From the NCBI GenBank assembly GCA_937892955.1, contig CALBKH010000051.1:22892-86891 (forward strand): a stretch of 64,000 nucleotides of DNA. The letters run 5' to 3'. Positions 45,024 through 54,102 of the stretch are shown here, in pieces. Under the pieces are notes generated by a model. It was not told the DNA's origin, did no database searches, and worked only from the letters and a program-made list of their open reading frames with translations. The number at the start of each line of letters is the position of its first letter. The first letter of the stretch is position 1. The stretch comes from an uncultured Alphaproteobacteria bacterium. Lineage in GTDB: Bacteria > Pseudomonadota > Alphaproteobacteria > Rhizobiales > Ancalomicrobiaceae. Both the position numbers and the translations under genes were made by a program.

Positions 45024-45842
45024 TCAGAGGAGGGAACCGCCGCTCTCGGGCGCCCATGGCGCCCAGCGGCGAGTGAGGAGGTCGACGGCGAGACGCAGCG
45101 CCAACGCCATGGCCGCCACCACGACCAGGGCGGCGAACATCACGTCGGTCTGCATGCGCGCGTTGGCATGCATCATCATCAGCCCGAGGCCGCTCGAGGC
45201 GCCGACCCATTCGCCGATGATCGCCCCGATCGGGGCGAGCGTCGCCGCCATCCGGAGACCCGAGACGAGGCCGGGCACGGCGCCGGGCAGGCGGATGAAG
45301 CGGAAGGTCTGCGCCGTCGTCGCGTGGTGCAGCCGGGCGAGATCGAGGAGCCCCGGATCGGCGCGCGAGACGGCGTCGGAAAGCGCCGAAGCGACGGGGA
45401 AGAAGATGACGATTGCCGCCATGACGATCTTCGAGGCGAGGCCGAAGCCGAGCCACAGCACCAGGACCGGGGCGATGGCGAAGACCGGCAGCGCCTGCAA
45501 CACGACCACCGCCGGCTGCACCAGCCGCGCCGTCCACGGCACCAGCCCGGTGAGAAGCGCCGTGGCGATGCCGAGAAGAACGCCGAGCGCCAGACCCGCC
45601 AGGATCTCGCCGCCGGTGACCGCCGCATTGGCCATGATCTCCGGGAAGCGGGCGACGAAGGCGCTCGCCACCCGGTCGGGTCCGGGCAGCAGGAAGGGGG
45701 GCGGCGCGGTGACCGCCACCAGCGCCCACCACACGCCGACGATCGCCGCGGCGACGGTGACGAAGGTCGTGACGAAACCGAGGAAGACGCGGCCGGTCGA
45801 CGCCGCCGGGCCGCGCGGCGGCCGGGTCAGTCGGGGCGACAT
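45024..45842 (-). CDS. thiX: ABC permease of the thiamine-precursor system (ThiX-like)
   Basis: A 272-residue inner-membrane permease with about six hydrophobic helices. The binding-protein-dependent permease signature (EAA loop) is in LARLHHATTAQTFRFIRLPG at about 175-195. It resembles SsuC/TauC/ThiX permeases. The start at 45842 (MSPRLTRPP) follows GGAGATCGCC. Its leader carries a TPP riboswitch, so expression should fall when thiamine pyrophosphate is abundant. thiY follows 40 bases downstream. Confidence 0.86.
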   Translation of the reverse strand: MSPRLTRPPRGPAASTGRVFLGFVTTFVTVAAAIVGVWWALVAVTAPPPFLLPGPDRVASAFVARFPEIMANAAVTGGEILAGLALGVLLGIATALLTGLVPWTARLVQPAVVVLQALPVFAIAPVLVLWLGFGLASKIVMAAIVIFFPVASALSDAVSRADPGLLDLARLHHATTAQTFRFIRLPGAVPGLVSGLRMAATLAPIGAIIGEWVGASSGLGLMMMHANARMQTDVMFAALVVVAAMALALRLAVDLLTRRWAPWAPESGGSLL

Positions 45843-45927
45843 GGCGATCTCCACGGTCGCGCCGCATCGGGCGCGAGACGACGAGGAGATCCGGTGAGAC
45901 GTGCGACGGCGGTCATGAGAAGTCCCG

Positions 45928-46010
45928 TCCCTTCGCCGGCATGACCCGGATCAGGTTCGAAGGGTTCGCCGCGACGTACGGCATCTCAGTTCTCGGACGA
46001 GAACACCCCT
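45928..46010 (-). promoter_or_regulatory. TPP riboswitch (thi box)
   Basis: On the minus strand the conserved parts appear in order: GGGGTGTTC at the 5-prime end, CTGAGATGCC (helix P2-P3 core that binds the pyrimidine), GCGAACCC, then GAACCTGATCCGGGTCATGC and CCGGCGAAGGGA closing P4-P5-P1. The 3-prime end is 86 bases before the thiX start, room for a translational or Rho-dependent switch; no clear intrinsic terminator is seen there. It is one of the most secure non-coding calls in the window. Confidence 0.95.
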
Positions 46011-46065
46011 CGGAACGCGGGAACCATGACGGATCCGCGACGGTTTCGCAAGCCCACGGAAAAGG

Positions 46066-46878
46066 TCAGCCGACCACGTGCTCGGGGCCGGGGAAGCGAC
46101 GGGCGCGGACGTCGTCGGCGTAAGCCGTGACCGCCGCTTCGATCGCTTGGCCGACCTCGCCGTAACGGCGGACGAACTTCGGCGTGAACTCGGCGAAGAG
46201 GCCGACGAGATCGTCGGTGACCAGCACCTGCCCGTCGCAGGCGACCGACGCGCCGATGCCGATGGTCGGGATCGCGATCGCCTCCGTGATGTCGCGCGCG
46301 ACCGCCTCGACCGTCCCCTCGATCACCACGCAGAAGGCCCCCGCCGCCTCCACCGCCCGGGCATCCTCGACCAGACGGCGCGCCGCGTCGGCGTCGCGGC
46401 CCTGGGTGCGATAGCCGCCCTGGGCGTTGACCGACTGCGGCAACAGGCCGATGTGGGCCATCACCGGCACGCCGCGCTCGGTGAGAAAGCGGATGGTCGG
46501 CGCCATCTCCACCCCGCCCTCGAGCTTCACCGCCTGCGCACCGGTCTCGATCATCACCCGCGCGGCGTTACGGAACGCCTGCTCGGGGCTCTCGTGATAG
46601 GTGGCGAAGGGCATGTCGACGACGACGACGGCGCGGGCCGAGCCGCGCACCACCGCCGCGCCGTGGGCGATCATCATGTCGAGCGTCACCGGCAGGGTGC
46701 TCTGGAAGCCGTAGACCACCATGCCGAGGCTGTCGCCGACCAGGATCAGGTCGCAGTGGCCGTCGAGGATCCCGGCGACGGGCGCGGAATGGGCGGTGAG
46801 GCAGACGATCGGCGTGCCGCCCTTGGCGGTGCGGATGTCCCGGATCGTCCGGCGTCGGACCGGTCGAACGGCGCTCAT
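46066..46878 (-). CDS. panB: 3-methyl-2-oxobutanoate hydroxymethyltransferase
   Basis: A 270-residue TIM-barrel enzyme that makes ketopantoate in pantothenate/CoA synthesis, using methylene-THF. Metal and substrate motifs: LVGDSLGMVVYGFQSTLPVT at about 46-65, DMPFATY, KLEGG at about 119-123, HIGLLPQSVNAQGGYRTQGR, and the catalytic VIEGT. The protein is cytoplasmic. panC is not adjacent. It ends about 55 bases before the TPP riboswitch on the same strand; read-through into the riboswitch is possible. Confidence 0.96.
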   Translation of the reverse strand: MSAVRPVRRRTIRDIRTAKGGTPIVCLTAHSAPVAGILDGHCDLILVGDSLGMVVYGFQSTLPVTLDMMIAHGAAVVRGSARAVVVVDMPFATYHESPEQAFRNAARVMIETGAQAVKLEGGVEMAPTIRFLTERGVPVMAHIGLLPQSVNAQGGYRTQGRDADAARRLVEDARAVEAAGAFCVVIEGTVEAVARDITEAIAIPTIGIGASVACDGQVLVTDDLVGLFAEFTPKFVRRYGEVGQAIEAAVTAYADDVRARRFPGPEHVVG

Positions 46879-46930
46879 GTCAATGTCCTCTCGCTACGCG
46901 GACGCGGACTTCGAAGCGGCGAACGACGCG

Positions 46931-48508
46931 TCAGTCGTTCTGTCCCCAGGCGGTGAGAACGTCGGTGACGGCCTGATCGCCGGCGCCCGCCTTTTCGAGG
47001 GTGAGGATCGCCCTTCGGCTGTTCTCGTAGAGGATCGGCACGTCGATCCAGCCGCGTTCCTTGATCATCTTGAGATTGCGGGTGCGGTCCTGTTCGGGCG
47101 CACCCAACGCCACCCAGAAGTAGTTGTCGGCGACCTTGGCGGCGGCGCCGGCGAGCGGATCGCCGCGCGCCTGCTCGGTCAGCTTCATGATCAGGCCCGG
47201 CACGTTGGCGACCGCCTTGCCGTCGAAACCCTGCGGCACCGTGAAGCGGAGCTCGATCAGATGACTCGCCGGGAACGAGGTGTCGTTGTTCGGCCGCATC
47301 TGCAGCGTCATGGCGAAGCCGCGATCCGGGATCTCGACCTTGGCTTCGAGCTTCACCGCCCCCGCCTTCGGATCGGTGGGATCGGAAACGACGCTCCACA
47401 CCACCTTGCCCGGCGAAATCTGGGCCTGCCCGCCACCCGCCTTGCCTTCTTCGTAGAGAATGGCCTTCTGGGCGACGAGCGGCACGGCCTGCTGCTTCGG
47501 CGGCGCCGGCTTCGGCTCCTCGCCGGCCGCCATCGACGACTGCAACTGCGGCGCCGCGGTCGTCGGCGAAATCGTCTGGGTCGGAACCGGCTTCACCGGA
47601 TTGGCGGGACGCCCCGCGCCCTCGTCGGAGGCCAGCCGGTCGTTCGCCTTGGGCGCCAACTTCTCGGTGTTCTGGCGCTGGGCCATGTCGACGATCGGCG
47701 CCTTGGTCCCGCCGAAGAAGGCCGAGATCGCCTCCCGCTGAGACCACAACGCCACGATGCCGATGCCGACCACCAGAATGGCCGCACCGATGCCGACCAC
47801 CAGCGGCAGCCGCGAGGTCGGCGCCTCACCGGTCACCGCCTCCTGGCGCCGACGACGCCGCTTCTCCTTCTCCGCCTTGCGCGGCGCGGCCTGCGCCTCA
47901 CGCCCGAAGGCCGGCGGAGCGGCGGTCGCGGGACCGGCCTCGCCGAGAACGTCCCGGGCCTGCCGGCCGAGTTCGGCCGTCGCGCCACCGAGTTGACCGG
48001 CTTCGTCGACGGCGCGCTTGAGAACCCCCGTCGAGGCGGCGCGCGGCGGCACCGGTTCCGCAGGTTCGGCCCGCGGCGGCGTCACCATCGTTCCCGGCGG
48101 CACCGCTTCAACCGGCGATGCCGGCGGAGGTGCGACCGGCGGACGGGCGACCGGTTCGGCCGCGGCCGGTCGCTCCGCCGGAGCGGCGGGCGTCGAGGAA
48201 GGAGCCGGGGACGGCGGCTGCGGTGCGGCGGCGGGCGGCTGGGGTGCGGCGGCGACCGGCGGCGGCGGAGCCGCGACGTGCGGTTGGCGCAGCAGACCTT
48301 TGGCGGCTTCCGATTCGACCTTGCGGATGGCGTCTTCGAGCTGCAGCCGCTGCTGGGTGATCTCCGAGGCGGCGAGCGGCGGTTCGAAGGACTTCAGCTG
48401 ATTGACGAGGGCCGTGCGCGCCTTCTCGTAGACCGCGCGCCGCGCCTCGCCGGTCGGCGAAGGCAGGGCCGTGATCGCCCGTTTCAGGATCGCATGATAG
48501 TCAGCCAT
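46931..48508 (-). CDS. Single-pass membrane protein with Pro-rich linker, function unknown
   Basis: A 525-residue protein. The N-terminal helical domain (MADYHAILKRAITALPSPTG, ARTALVNQLKSFEPPLAASEI) covers about 1-75, a Pro/Ala-rich linker about 76-160, and a basic patch KAEKEKRRRRRQEA precedes one membrane helix (about 234-255). The C-terminal domain (about 340-525) is beta-rich, contains WSVVSDPTDPKAGAVKLEAK, and lies outside the cytoplasm. I recall homologues as uncharacterised Hyphomicrobiales proteins near purA. Start ATG 48508; GTG 48511 is just before it. It is 184 bases downstream of purA. Confidence 0.75.
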   Translation of the reverse strand: MADYHAILKRAITALPSPTGEARRAVYEKARTALVNQLKSFEPPLAASEITQQRLQLEDAIRKVESEAAKGLLRQPHVAAPPPPVAAAPQPPAAAPQPPSPAPSSTPAAPAERPAAAEPVARPPVAPPPASPVEAVPPGTMVTPPRAEPAEPVPPRAASTGVLKRAVDEAGQLGGATAELGRQARDVLGEAGPATAAPPAFGREAQAAPRKAEKEKRRRRRQEAVTGEAPTSRLPLVVGIGAAILVVGIGIVALWSQREAISAFFGGTKAPIVDMAQRQNTEKLAPKANDRLASDEGAGRPANPVKPVPTQTISPTTAAPQLQSSMAAGEEPKPAPPKQQAVPLVAQKAILYEEGKAGGGQAQISPGKVVWSVVSDPTDPKAGAVKLEAKVEIPDRGFAMTLQMRPNNDTSFPASHLIELRFTVPQGFDGKAVANVPGLIMKLTEQARGDPLAGAAAKVADNYFWVALGAPEQDRTRNLKMIKERGWIDVPILYENSRRAILTLEKAGAGDQAVTDVLTAWGQND

Positions 48509-48692
48509 CACCCGCCTCTGAGAGACCCGCCCGAAAGGACCGCCACCTTCCGGATCGAGCCGCCGGACCGCAATTCATCCGGTCCACGCTCCACCGGTCG
48601 AACGGCGCGAGACCGCGCCGCCCTCGACCGTAACCAGACCGCGCGGAAAACGGAACCTCCCTCCGCGCGGCATTCCCGATTCGGCGCCGCCC

Positions 48693-49985
48693 TCAATCCT
48701 GGAACGGATCCTGGACGAGGATGGTGTCCTCGCGCTCCGGCGAGGTCGACAACATCGCCACCGGCGTACCGATCAGTTCCTCGACGCGACGCACGTATTT
48801 GACCGCCTGCGCCGGCAGATCGGCCCAACTGCGCGCCCCGCGGGTCGAATCCTTCCAACCCTCGATGGTCTCGTAGATCGGCTCGACCCGCGCCTGCTCG
48901 GACTGAGAAGCCGGGAAATGGTCGATTTCACGACCGTCGAGGCGATACTTCACACAGACCTTGATCTCGTCGAGGCCGTCGAGCACGTCGAGCTTGGTCA
49001 GCGCGATGCCGTCGATGCCGGAGACCTGCACGGTCTGGCGCACCAGCACCGCATCGAACCAGCCGCAGCGCCGCTTGCGCCCGGTCACCGTGCCGAACTC
49101 GTGGCCGCGAGTGCCGAGGAAGTCGCCGATCTCGTCCTTCAGCTCGGTCGGGAACGGTCCTTCGCCGACGCGCGTCGTATAGGCCTTGGTGATACCGAGC
49201 ACGTAGCCGATGGCGCCGGGTCCGAGCCCCGAGCCGGGCGCCGCCTGACCCGAAACCGTGTTGGACGAGGTGACGAAGGGATAGGTGCCGTGATCGATGT
49301 CGAGCAGCGCCCCCTGCGCGCCCTCGAACAGGATGCGGTCGCCGGCGCGCCGGCGCTCCTCGAGCAGCCGCCAAGTGACGTCCATGTAGGGCAGGACCTT
49401 CGACGCCACCGCCTCGAGTTCGGCGATGAGCGTCGCCGCCGCCACTTCCGGCTGGCCGAGGCCGCGCCGCAGGGCGTTGTGATGGGCGAGCAACCGCTCG
49501 ATCTTCATCGGCAGCGTCGACGGATCGGCGAGATCGGTGAGGCGGATGGCGCGACGGCCGACCTTGTCCTCGTAGGCCGGGCCGATGCCGCGGCCGGTGG
49601 TGCCGATCTTGGTGCCCGAATTCGACGATTCGCGCGCCTGATCGAGCTCGCGATGCACCGACAGGATGAGCGTGCAGTTCTCGGCGATACGCAGCGTCTC
49701 CGGGCTCACCGTCACGCCCTGGTCGGCGAGGCGGCCCATCTCGGCGACGAGCGCATGAGGATCGAGCACCACGCCGTTGCCGATGACGCCGAGCTTGCCC
49801 GGGCGAACCACGCCGGAGGGCAGCAGCGACAGCTTGTAGGACACGTCGTCGATGACCAGCGTATGGCCGGCGTTGTGGCCGCCCTGGAAGCGCACCACCA
49901 CGTCGGCGCGCTCGCTCAACCAGTCGACGATCTTGCCCTTACCCTCGTCGCCCCACTGCGACCCGACGACTACGACGTTGGCCAT
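48693..49985 (-). CDS. purA: Adenylosuccinate synthase
   Basis: A 430-residue GTP-dependent enzyme joining IMP and aspartate in AMP synthesis. The N-terminal P-loop VVVGSQWGDEGKGKIVDWLS, GGHNAGHTLV, VHRELDQARE, GTTGRGIGPAYEDKV, and the GTP-specificity segment GIALTKLDVLDGL are present. The start at 49985 is standard. The upstream gap carries a TATAGT -10-like box on the minus strand near 50152. Confidence 0.97.
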   Translation of the reverse strand: MANVVVVGSQWGDEGKGKIVDWLSERADVVVRFQGGHNAGHTLVIDDVSYKLSLLPSGVVRPGKLGVIGNGVVLDPHALVAEMGRLADQGVTVSPETLRIAENCTLILSVHRELDQARESSNSGTKIGTTGRGIGPAYEDKVGRRAIRLTDLADPSTLPMKIERLLAHHNALRRGLGQPEVAAATLIAELEAVASKVLPYMDVTWRLLEERRRAGDRILFEGAQGALLDIDHGTYPFVTSSNTVSGQAAPGSGLGPGAIGYVLGITKAYTTRVGEGPFPTELKDEIGDFLGTRGHEFGTVTGRKRRCGWFDAVLVRQTVQVSGIDGIALTKLDVLDGLDEIKVCVKYRLDGREIDHFPASQSEQARVEPIYETIEGWKDSTRGARSWADLPAQAVKYVRRVEELIGTPVAMLSTSPEREDTILVQDPFQD

Positions 49986-50420
49986 CTCGCCCTTTCCTGT
50001 TCCGGTCGACCCCGGATATCCGCCCGACGGTCACCCCGAGCCGCTCCCCCTCCTCTCCGGCTCTCCGGAGCGGGGCGAGCCGGCGCCGGGCGCCTCTTTC
50101 GTCCACTCGTGCCGAAGCGTCGGGAGCATCGCCCGTCCCGCTCGGCGCGCGGACTATAGACGCATTCCCCCGCGGGCGCGACCCCGGGCGATCCCTTGCA
50201 TCGCAAGTCTCACCCCGTCGAGCCGGATGCGGATTCCGCGGCCGCGACGGGCGCCGCGAGCCCCCGTGTCGCACTCGGAAGAAATGCGCGGAATTCGTCA
50301 ACGGATCGGTAACACACCTCCCCTTAACTACGATCGAGGCCATGGTCGGGACGTCGTCCGGACCCCGGCGTTCGTGACATCTCGGCAGCGGTCGCGGCCG
50401 CTTTCCCCGGAAGGGCGCAC
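49986..50420. other. Divergent intergenic region purA / GGDEF gene
   Basis: About 435 bases. It holds a CTTGC/GCAAG hairpin at 50193-50206, a TATAGT box on the minus strand, and an AT-richer stretch at 50285-50335 with GTAAC and TTAAC half-sites before the GGDEF gene. No gene is seen. Confidence 0.4.
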
Positions 50421-51359
50421 ATGCGCATCGTGTTGGCGGATCCGAGTCGGATCGGGCTGAAACTGATGGCCAAGATGCTCACCGACGGTGGGCACGAGGT
50501 GCTGCCGTTCACCGACGGCAACGCGGCGCTCGAATGTCTGCGCGGCGACGAGAGCGTCGACGTGTTGCTCACCTCCTTCGAGGTGCCGGGTGTCTCCGGC
50601 CTCGAGCTGTGCTGGGAAGCGCGGCTCATCGCCACGTCGCGCCATCCGATCTACGTCGTCGCCATGTCGTCCTCGCACGACCGCGACCGCCTGATCGAGG
50701 CGCTCGACTCCGGCGCCGACGACTTCATCACCAAACCGCCGGTGCCGACCGAACTCTTCGCCCGCCTGCGCGCCGCCGAACGCATGACCCGCGCCCAGCG
50801 CGAACTGGTGCGCATGGCCACCATCGACGCCCTCACCGAGCTTCCCAACCGCCGCGCCTTCTTCGATCGCGCCGGCGAGGCCGCCCTGCGCGGCCGTGAC
50901 GGGGCGCCACTGTCGGTGGTGATGTTCGACATCGATCACTTCAAGCGGGTCAACGACACCTGGGGTCACGACGCCGGCGACATCGTCCTCAAGGCCGTCG
51001 CCGACGTGATTCGCCGTCGCACCGGCAGCCCCGCTCGCCTCGGCGGCGAGGAGTTCGCCGTCCTCCTCGACGGCTGGGACCTGCTCGACGCCTACCACGA
51101 GGCCGAGCGCCTCCGGGTGGACATCGAAGCGACCCGCATCGAGGTGCCGGGAACGGTGCTGTCGGTGACCTGCTCGCTCGGAGTCGCCGAACATGCCGCC
51201 GGCCAATCGGTCGACCAACTGCTGAAGAACGCCGACGTCGCCCTCTACGCCGCCAAGACCTCGGGCCGCAATCGCGTCGTCGCCGCCCAGACCTCCGCCG
51301 CCGGCGACCCTCGCAGCGCCGACAAGGCGGAGACGCGGACCATCTATCTGGCCTGCTGA
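50421..51359 (+). CDS. Diguanylate cyclase with degenerate receiver domain
   Basis: A 312-residue protein: receiver-like domain (about 1-120) and GGDEF domain (about 130-295). The active-site loop is RLGGEEFAVLL, an active variant, and FDIDHFKRVNDTWGHDAGD is intact, so c-di-GMP synthesis is likely. The RxxD inhibitory site is not seen. In the receiver, the phospho-acceptor position reads LLTSFEVPG, so Asp is replaced by Ser; the Lys of TKPP remains. Control by phosphorylation is therefore unlikely. The start MRIVLADPSRIGLKLM is typical of a Hyphomicrobiales subgroup. Confidence 0.88.
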   Translation: MRIVLADPSRIGLKLMAKMLTDGGHEVLPFTDGNAALECLRGDESVDVLLTSFEVPGVSGLELCWEARLIATSRHPIYVVAMSSSHDRDRLIEALDSGADDFITKPPVPTELFARLRAAERMTRAQRELVRMATIDALTELPNRRAFFDRAGEAALRGRDGAPLSVVMFDIDHFKRVNDTWGHDAGDIVLKAVADVIRRRTGSPARLGGEEFAVLLDGWDLLDAYHEAERLRVDIEATRIEVPGTVLSVTCSLGVAEHAAGQSVDQLLKNADVALYAAKTSGRNRVVAAQTSAAGDPRSADKAETRTIYLAC

Positions 51360-51455
51360 CCCCGCGCTCCACCTCCGGGAGGGCTCCCCCTCGCGACGGC
51401 GCCTTTACAATCCGCCTCGCCTCGGATCTCTTCCGCCCTCCACCGGATCGGAACC

Positions 51456-52361
51456 ATGACGGGCGACGCTCCCACTTCGACGCGGCGGTTCTTCGACCGC
51501 CCCTATGTGCTTCTGTCGCTCGCCGCGCTGCAGTGGGCGGGCAACATCGTCGCCGGCCGTCTCGCCGTCGGCGAGATTCTGCCGATGCAGCTCGTCGTCC
51601 TGCGTTGGGGTTTGGTCTTCGCCGCACTCGCCGTTCTCAATCGCCGCGGCTTCGCCGCCGACTGGCCGGCGATGCGCGGCCGGCCGTGGTTCCTGCTGGT
51701 GCTCGGCGTCACCGGCTATACCGCCTTCACCGCCTTCTTCTACGCCGCGGCGCATTTCACCACCGGCGCCAACATGTCGATCATCCAGGGGTCGTTCCCG
51801 CTCTTCGTCTTCACCATGGCCTGGGTGGTGCGCGACCGGCCGATCCGACCGTTGCAGGGCGTAGGCATCGTCGCGGCGCTCGCCGGCGTCGCCCTGGTGG
51901 CGATCCGCGGCGACCTCGCGGTGGCGCGCAGCCTCGCCTTCAATCTCGGCGACATCTTCATGCTCGGCGCCACCATCGGCTACGCGATCTACACCATCGG
52001 CCTCGAAGAACGCCCGCGGGTCTCCTCGCTCTCCTTCTTCACCGCCATGGCGGGGATCGCCTTCGTCACCTCGCTCCCCCTGCTCGCCGTCGAAGCGGCG
52101 GTGCTGCCCTTCCATTGGCCGACGGCGACCGGTTGGGCGATCACCGCCTACGTGGCGATCTTCCCGTCGTTCCTCGCTCAGATCTTCTTCATCCGCGGCG
52201 TCGAACTGATCGGCCCCGGGCGCGCCGGCGTCTTCATCAATCTCAACCCGGTCTTCGGCGCCGCCATGGCGGTGGCCTTCCTCGGCGAAAGCGTCGGCTG
52301 GTATCAGGGTGTCGGCCTCGTCCTGGTCATGTCCGGCATCGTCCTCGCCCAGAGGCGCTGA
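51456..52361 (+). CDS. EamA-family DMT transporter (first of pair)
   Basis: A 301-residue integral membrane protein with ten predicted helices in two EamA repeats. The first repeat has LQWAGNIVAGRLAVGEILP and FFYAAAHFTTGANMSIIQG; the second has IFPSFLAQIFFIRGVELIGP and RAGVFINLNPVFGAAMAVAF. It is an exporter or exchanger of small metabolites, substrate unknown. Another EamA gene follows 97 bases later on the same strand; they could work together or be separate paralogues with low similarity. Confidence 0.88.
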   Translation: MTGDAPTSTRRFFDRPYVLLSLAALQWAGNIVAGRLAVGEILPMQLVVLRWGLVFAALAVLNRRGFAADWPAMRGRPWFLLVLGVTGYTAFTAFFYAAAHFTTGANMSIIQGSFPLFVFTMAWVVRDRPIRPLQGVGIVAALAGVALVAIRGDLAVARSLAFNLGDIFMLGATIGYAIYTIGLEERPRVSSLSFFTAMAGIAFVTSLPLLAVEAAVLPFHWPTATGWAITAYVAIFPSFLAQIFFIRGVELIGPGRAGVFINLNPVFGAAMAVAFLGESVGWYQGVGLVLVMSGIVLAQRR

Positions 52362-52458
52362 TGCGCCCCCGGCGCCCCGGCGCACGCGGTCGAAAACCGG
52401 GTGGCGCCGGAGCCGCGGCCGCTCCATTCTCCCGCCCCGAGATCATCGGAGACGCGAC

Positions 52459-53358
52459 ATGCCCGCCGCCGCCTGGGGAATGCTCCTCACCCTGTCGCTC
52501 CTGTGGGGCGGATCGTTCCTGTTCATCCGTGTCGCGGTGGCCGAGATCCCGACCCTGACGGTGGTGCTCGGCCGCGTCGTCGTCGCCGCGCTCGTCCTCC
52601 TCCTCGTCGCCCGCCTGACCGGCACCGAGATGCCCCGCGACCGCCGCGCCTGGCGCGACTATCTGGTCATGGGCCTCCTCAACAACATCGTCCCCTTCGT
52701 TCTCATCGTCTGGGGACAGCGGACCATCGGCGCCGGCCTCGCCTCGATCCTCAATGCCACGACGCCGATCTTCGGCGTCATCGTCGCCCACCTCTTCACC
52801 ACCGACGACAAGGCGACGCCGCTCAAGTCGGCCGGCGTCGCCGTCGCCTTCGTCGGGGTGGCGGTTCTGGTCGGCGTCGACGCCCTCTCCGGCCTCGGCG
52901 ACCATCTCCTCGCCGAACTCGCCTGTCTCGGAGCAGCACTCTCCTACGGCTTCTCGGCGCTGTGGAGCCGCCGCTTCCGCGGTCGCCCGCCGATCGCCAC
53001 CGCCGCCGGGCAACTCACCTGCTCGAGCCTGGTGCTGACCCCGGCGGTGCTCCTCCTCGACCCGCCTTGGCAGCACGCCGCCCCCGGCGCCACCGCCGTC
53101 GCCGCCGTGGCCGGACTGGCGCTGCTCTCCACCGCGGTCGCCTACATCCTGTTCTTCCGCCTGACCACCACGGTCGGACCGACCAACACCATGCTGGTCA
53201 CCTTCCTCATCCCGCCGAGCGCCATTCTGCTCGGCTGGCTGTTCCTCGCCGAGCGGCTGGCGCCCCAGCATCTCGTCGGCGTGGTGCTGATCGGCGCCGG
53301 CCTCGCCACCCTCGACGGCCGCCTCGTCCGTCGCTTCGCCGGACCACGCGAAGCGTGA
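52459..53358 (+). CDS. EamA-family DMT transporter (second of pair)
   Basis: A 299-residue ten-helix DMT protein. It starts LLTLSLLWGGSFLFIRVAVAEIP, has NNIVPFVLIVWGQRTIGAGL and SILNATTPIFGVIVAHLF in the first half, and FRLTTTVGPTNTMLVTFLIP in the second. It is a different subgroup from the upstream paralogue. The ATG at 52459 fits the family; the frame is open to 52309 but overlaps the previous gene. Structured repeat copy D lies between its stop and rcdA. Confidence 0.88.
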   Translation: MPAAAWGMLLTLSLLWGGSFLFIRVAVAEIPTLTVVLGRVVVAALVLLLVARLTGTEMPRDRRAWRDYLVMGLLNNIVPFVLIVWGQRTIGAGLASILNATTPIFGVIVAHLFTTDDKATPLKSAGVAVAFVGVAVLVGVDALSGLGDHLLAELACLGAALSYGFSALWSRRFRGRPPIATAAGQLTCSSLVLTPAVLLLDPPWQHAAPGATAVAAVAGLALLSTAVAYILFFRLTTTVGPTNTMLVTFLIPPSAILLGWLFLAERLAPQHLVGVVLIGAGLATLDGRLVRRFAGPREA

Positions 53359-53434
53359 GAGACGAAGACGCCGCCGGCGCGGGGGGCGCAGGCGGCGTTC
53401 ACATCGTCTTGCGGAGCGGAGGGTTCGCGGACGA

Positions 53435-53562
53435 TCATACCATCGGCCATTGAAAATGGCCGATGGTATTCCCGACGCGAATTTCTCATGCCCCGGATGC
53501 GAATGAGATATTCGCGTTCCTTCGAAGGCCGGGTGCGTCGGCACCTCCGGCCTTTGGTATCA
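53435..53562. repeat. Structured intergenic repeat, copy D (three hairpins)
   Basis: Hairpin 1 is a perfect 15-bp stem: ATACCATCGGCCATT (53437-53451) with 53455-53469 and a 3-base loop. Hairpin 2 is GCGAATTTCTCAT (53477-53489) with ATGAGATATTCGC (53503-53515), one mismatch. Hairpin 3 is AAGGCCGG (53525-53532) with CCGGCCTT (53547-53554). The ends TCATACCA and TGGTATCA form an outer pair as in copies A and B. The last TCA is the rcdA stop codon. Flanks CGATCATAC, GTATTCC and GTTCCTTCGAA match copy C. Confidence 0.78.
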
Positions 53563-54102
53563 GTCGTCCGACCCGAAGGCGCGATTGAGCAGGCCGAGCT
53601 GTTCGCCGACCGGATTGGGCGCCGGGACCTCGGGCGCCGCGCTCTCCTCGGCGTAGATCGCATCGTCGAGACGGCGGATACGCTGCTGCAACCGCTGCGA
53701 CCGGCCGACCAGTTCCCGGAGCATCTCCGGCACCTCGTCCCAGCCCGGGCCACCCTGGCTCGACGACGGCCCGTCGATCCGCACCTTGGATTTTTCCAGA
53801 CCGGCCTGTTCCTGCGTCATCTCGCCTTCGTTCACCGCCCGCTGCAGGAGCAGCCAGGAGGCGAGCTGCATCAGCCGGGTGGTGAGCCGCATCGACTCGG
53901 TGGCGTAGATCAGCGACGCCGCCCGCGACAACCCGCGCGATTCCGACCGCCCCGGCCCGTCGAGATAGGAGGCGGTCTCTTCCACCAGCTGCATGCCTTC
54001 GCGGAACAGCGTGCGGAACGTCTCCGATCCGGTGAACCGCGCGGCGAAGTCGATGGTCTCGCCGCGAGCCTCGTCGCCGTCTCGGGTGGTCTCGTGGTTC
54101 AT
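53560..54102 (-). CDS. rcdA: RcdA-like protein (DUF1465)
   Basis: A 180-residue helical protein of the RcdA/DUF1465 family, in Caulobacter an adaptor for ClpXP degradation of CtrA and other cell-cycle proteins. Family segments: DFAARFTGSETFRTLFREGM, ETASYLDGPGRSESRGLSRA and STRLMQLASWLLLQRAV-type helix with EGEMTQEQAGLEKSKVRI, and an acidic unstructured tail ending GLLNRAFGSDD. The start at 54102 (MNHETTRDGDEA) is the first ATG near the domain. The TGA stop coincides with the TGATAC end of repeat copy D. Confidence 0.82.
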   Translation of the reverse strand: MNHETTRDGDEARGETIDFAARFTGSETFRTLFREGMQLVEETASYLDGPGRSESRGLSRAASLIYATESMRLTTRLMQLASWLLLQRAVNEGEMTQEQAGLEKSKVRIDGPSSSQGGPGWDEVPEMLRELVGRSQRLQQRIRRLDDAIYAEESAAPEVPAPNPVGEQLGLLNRAFGSDD

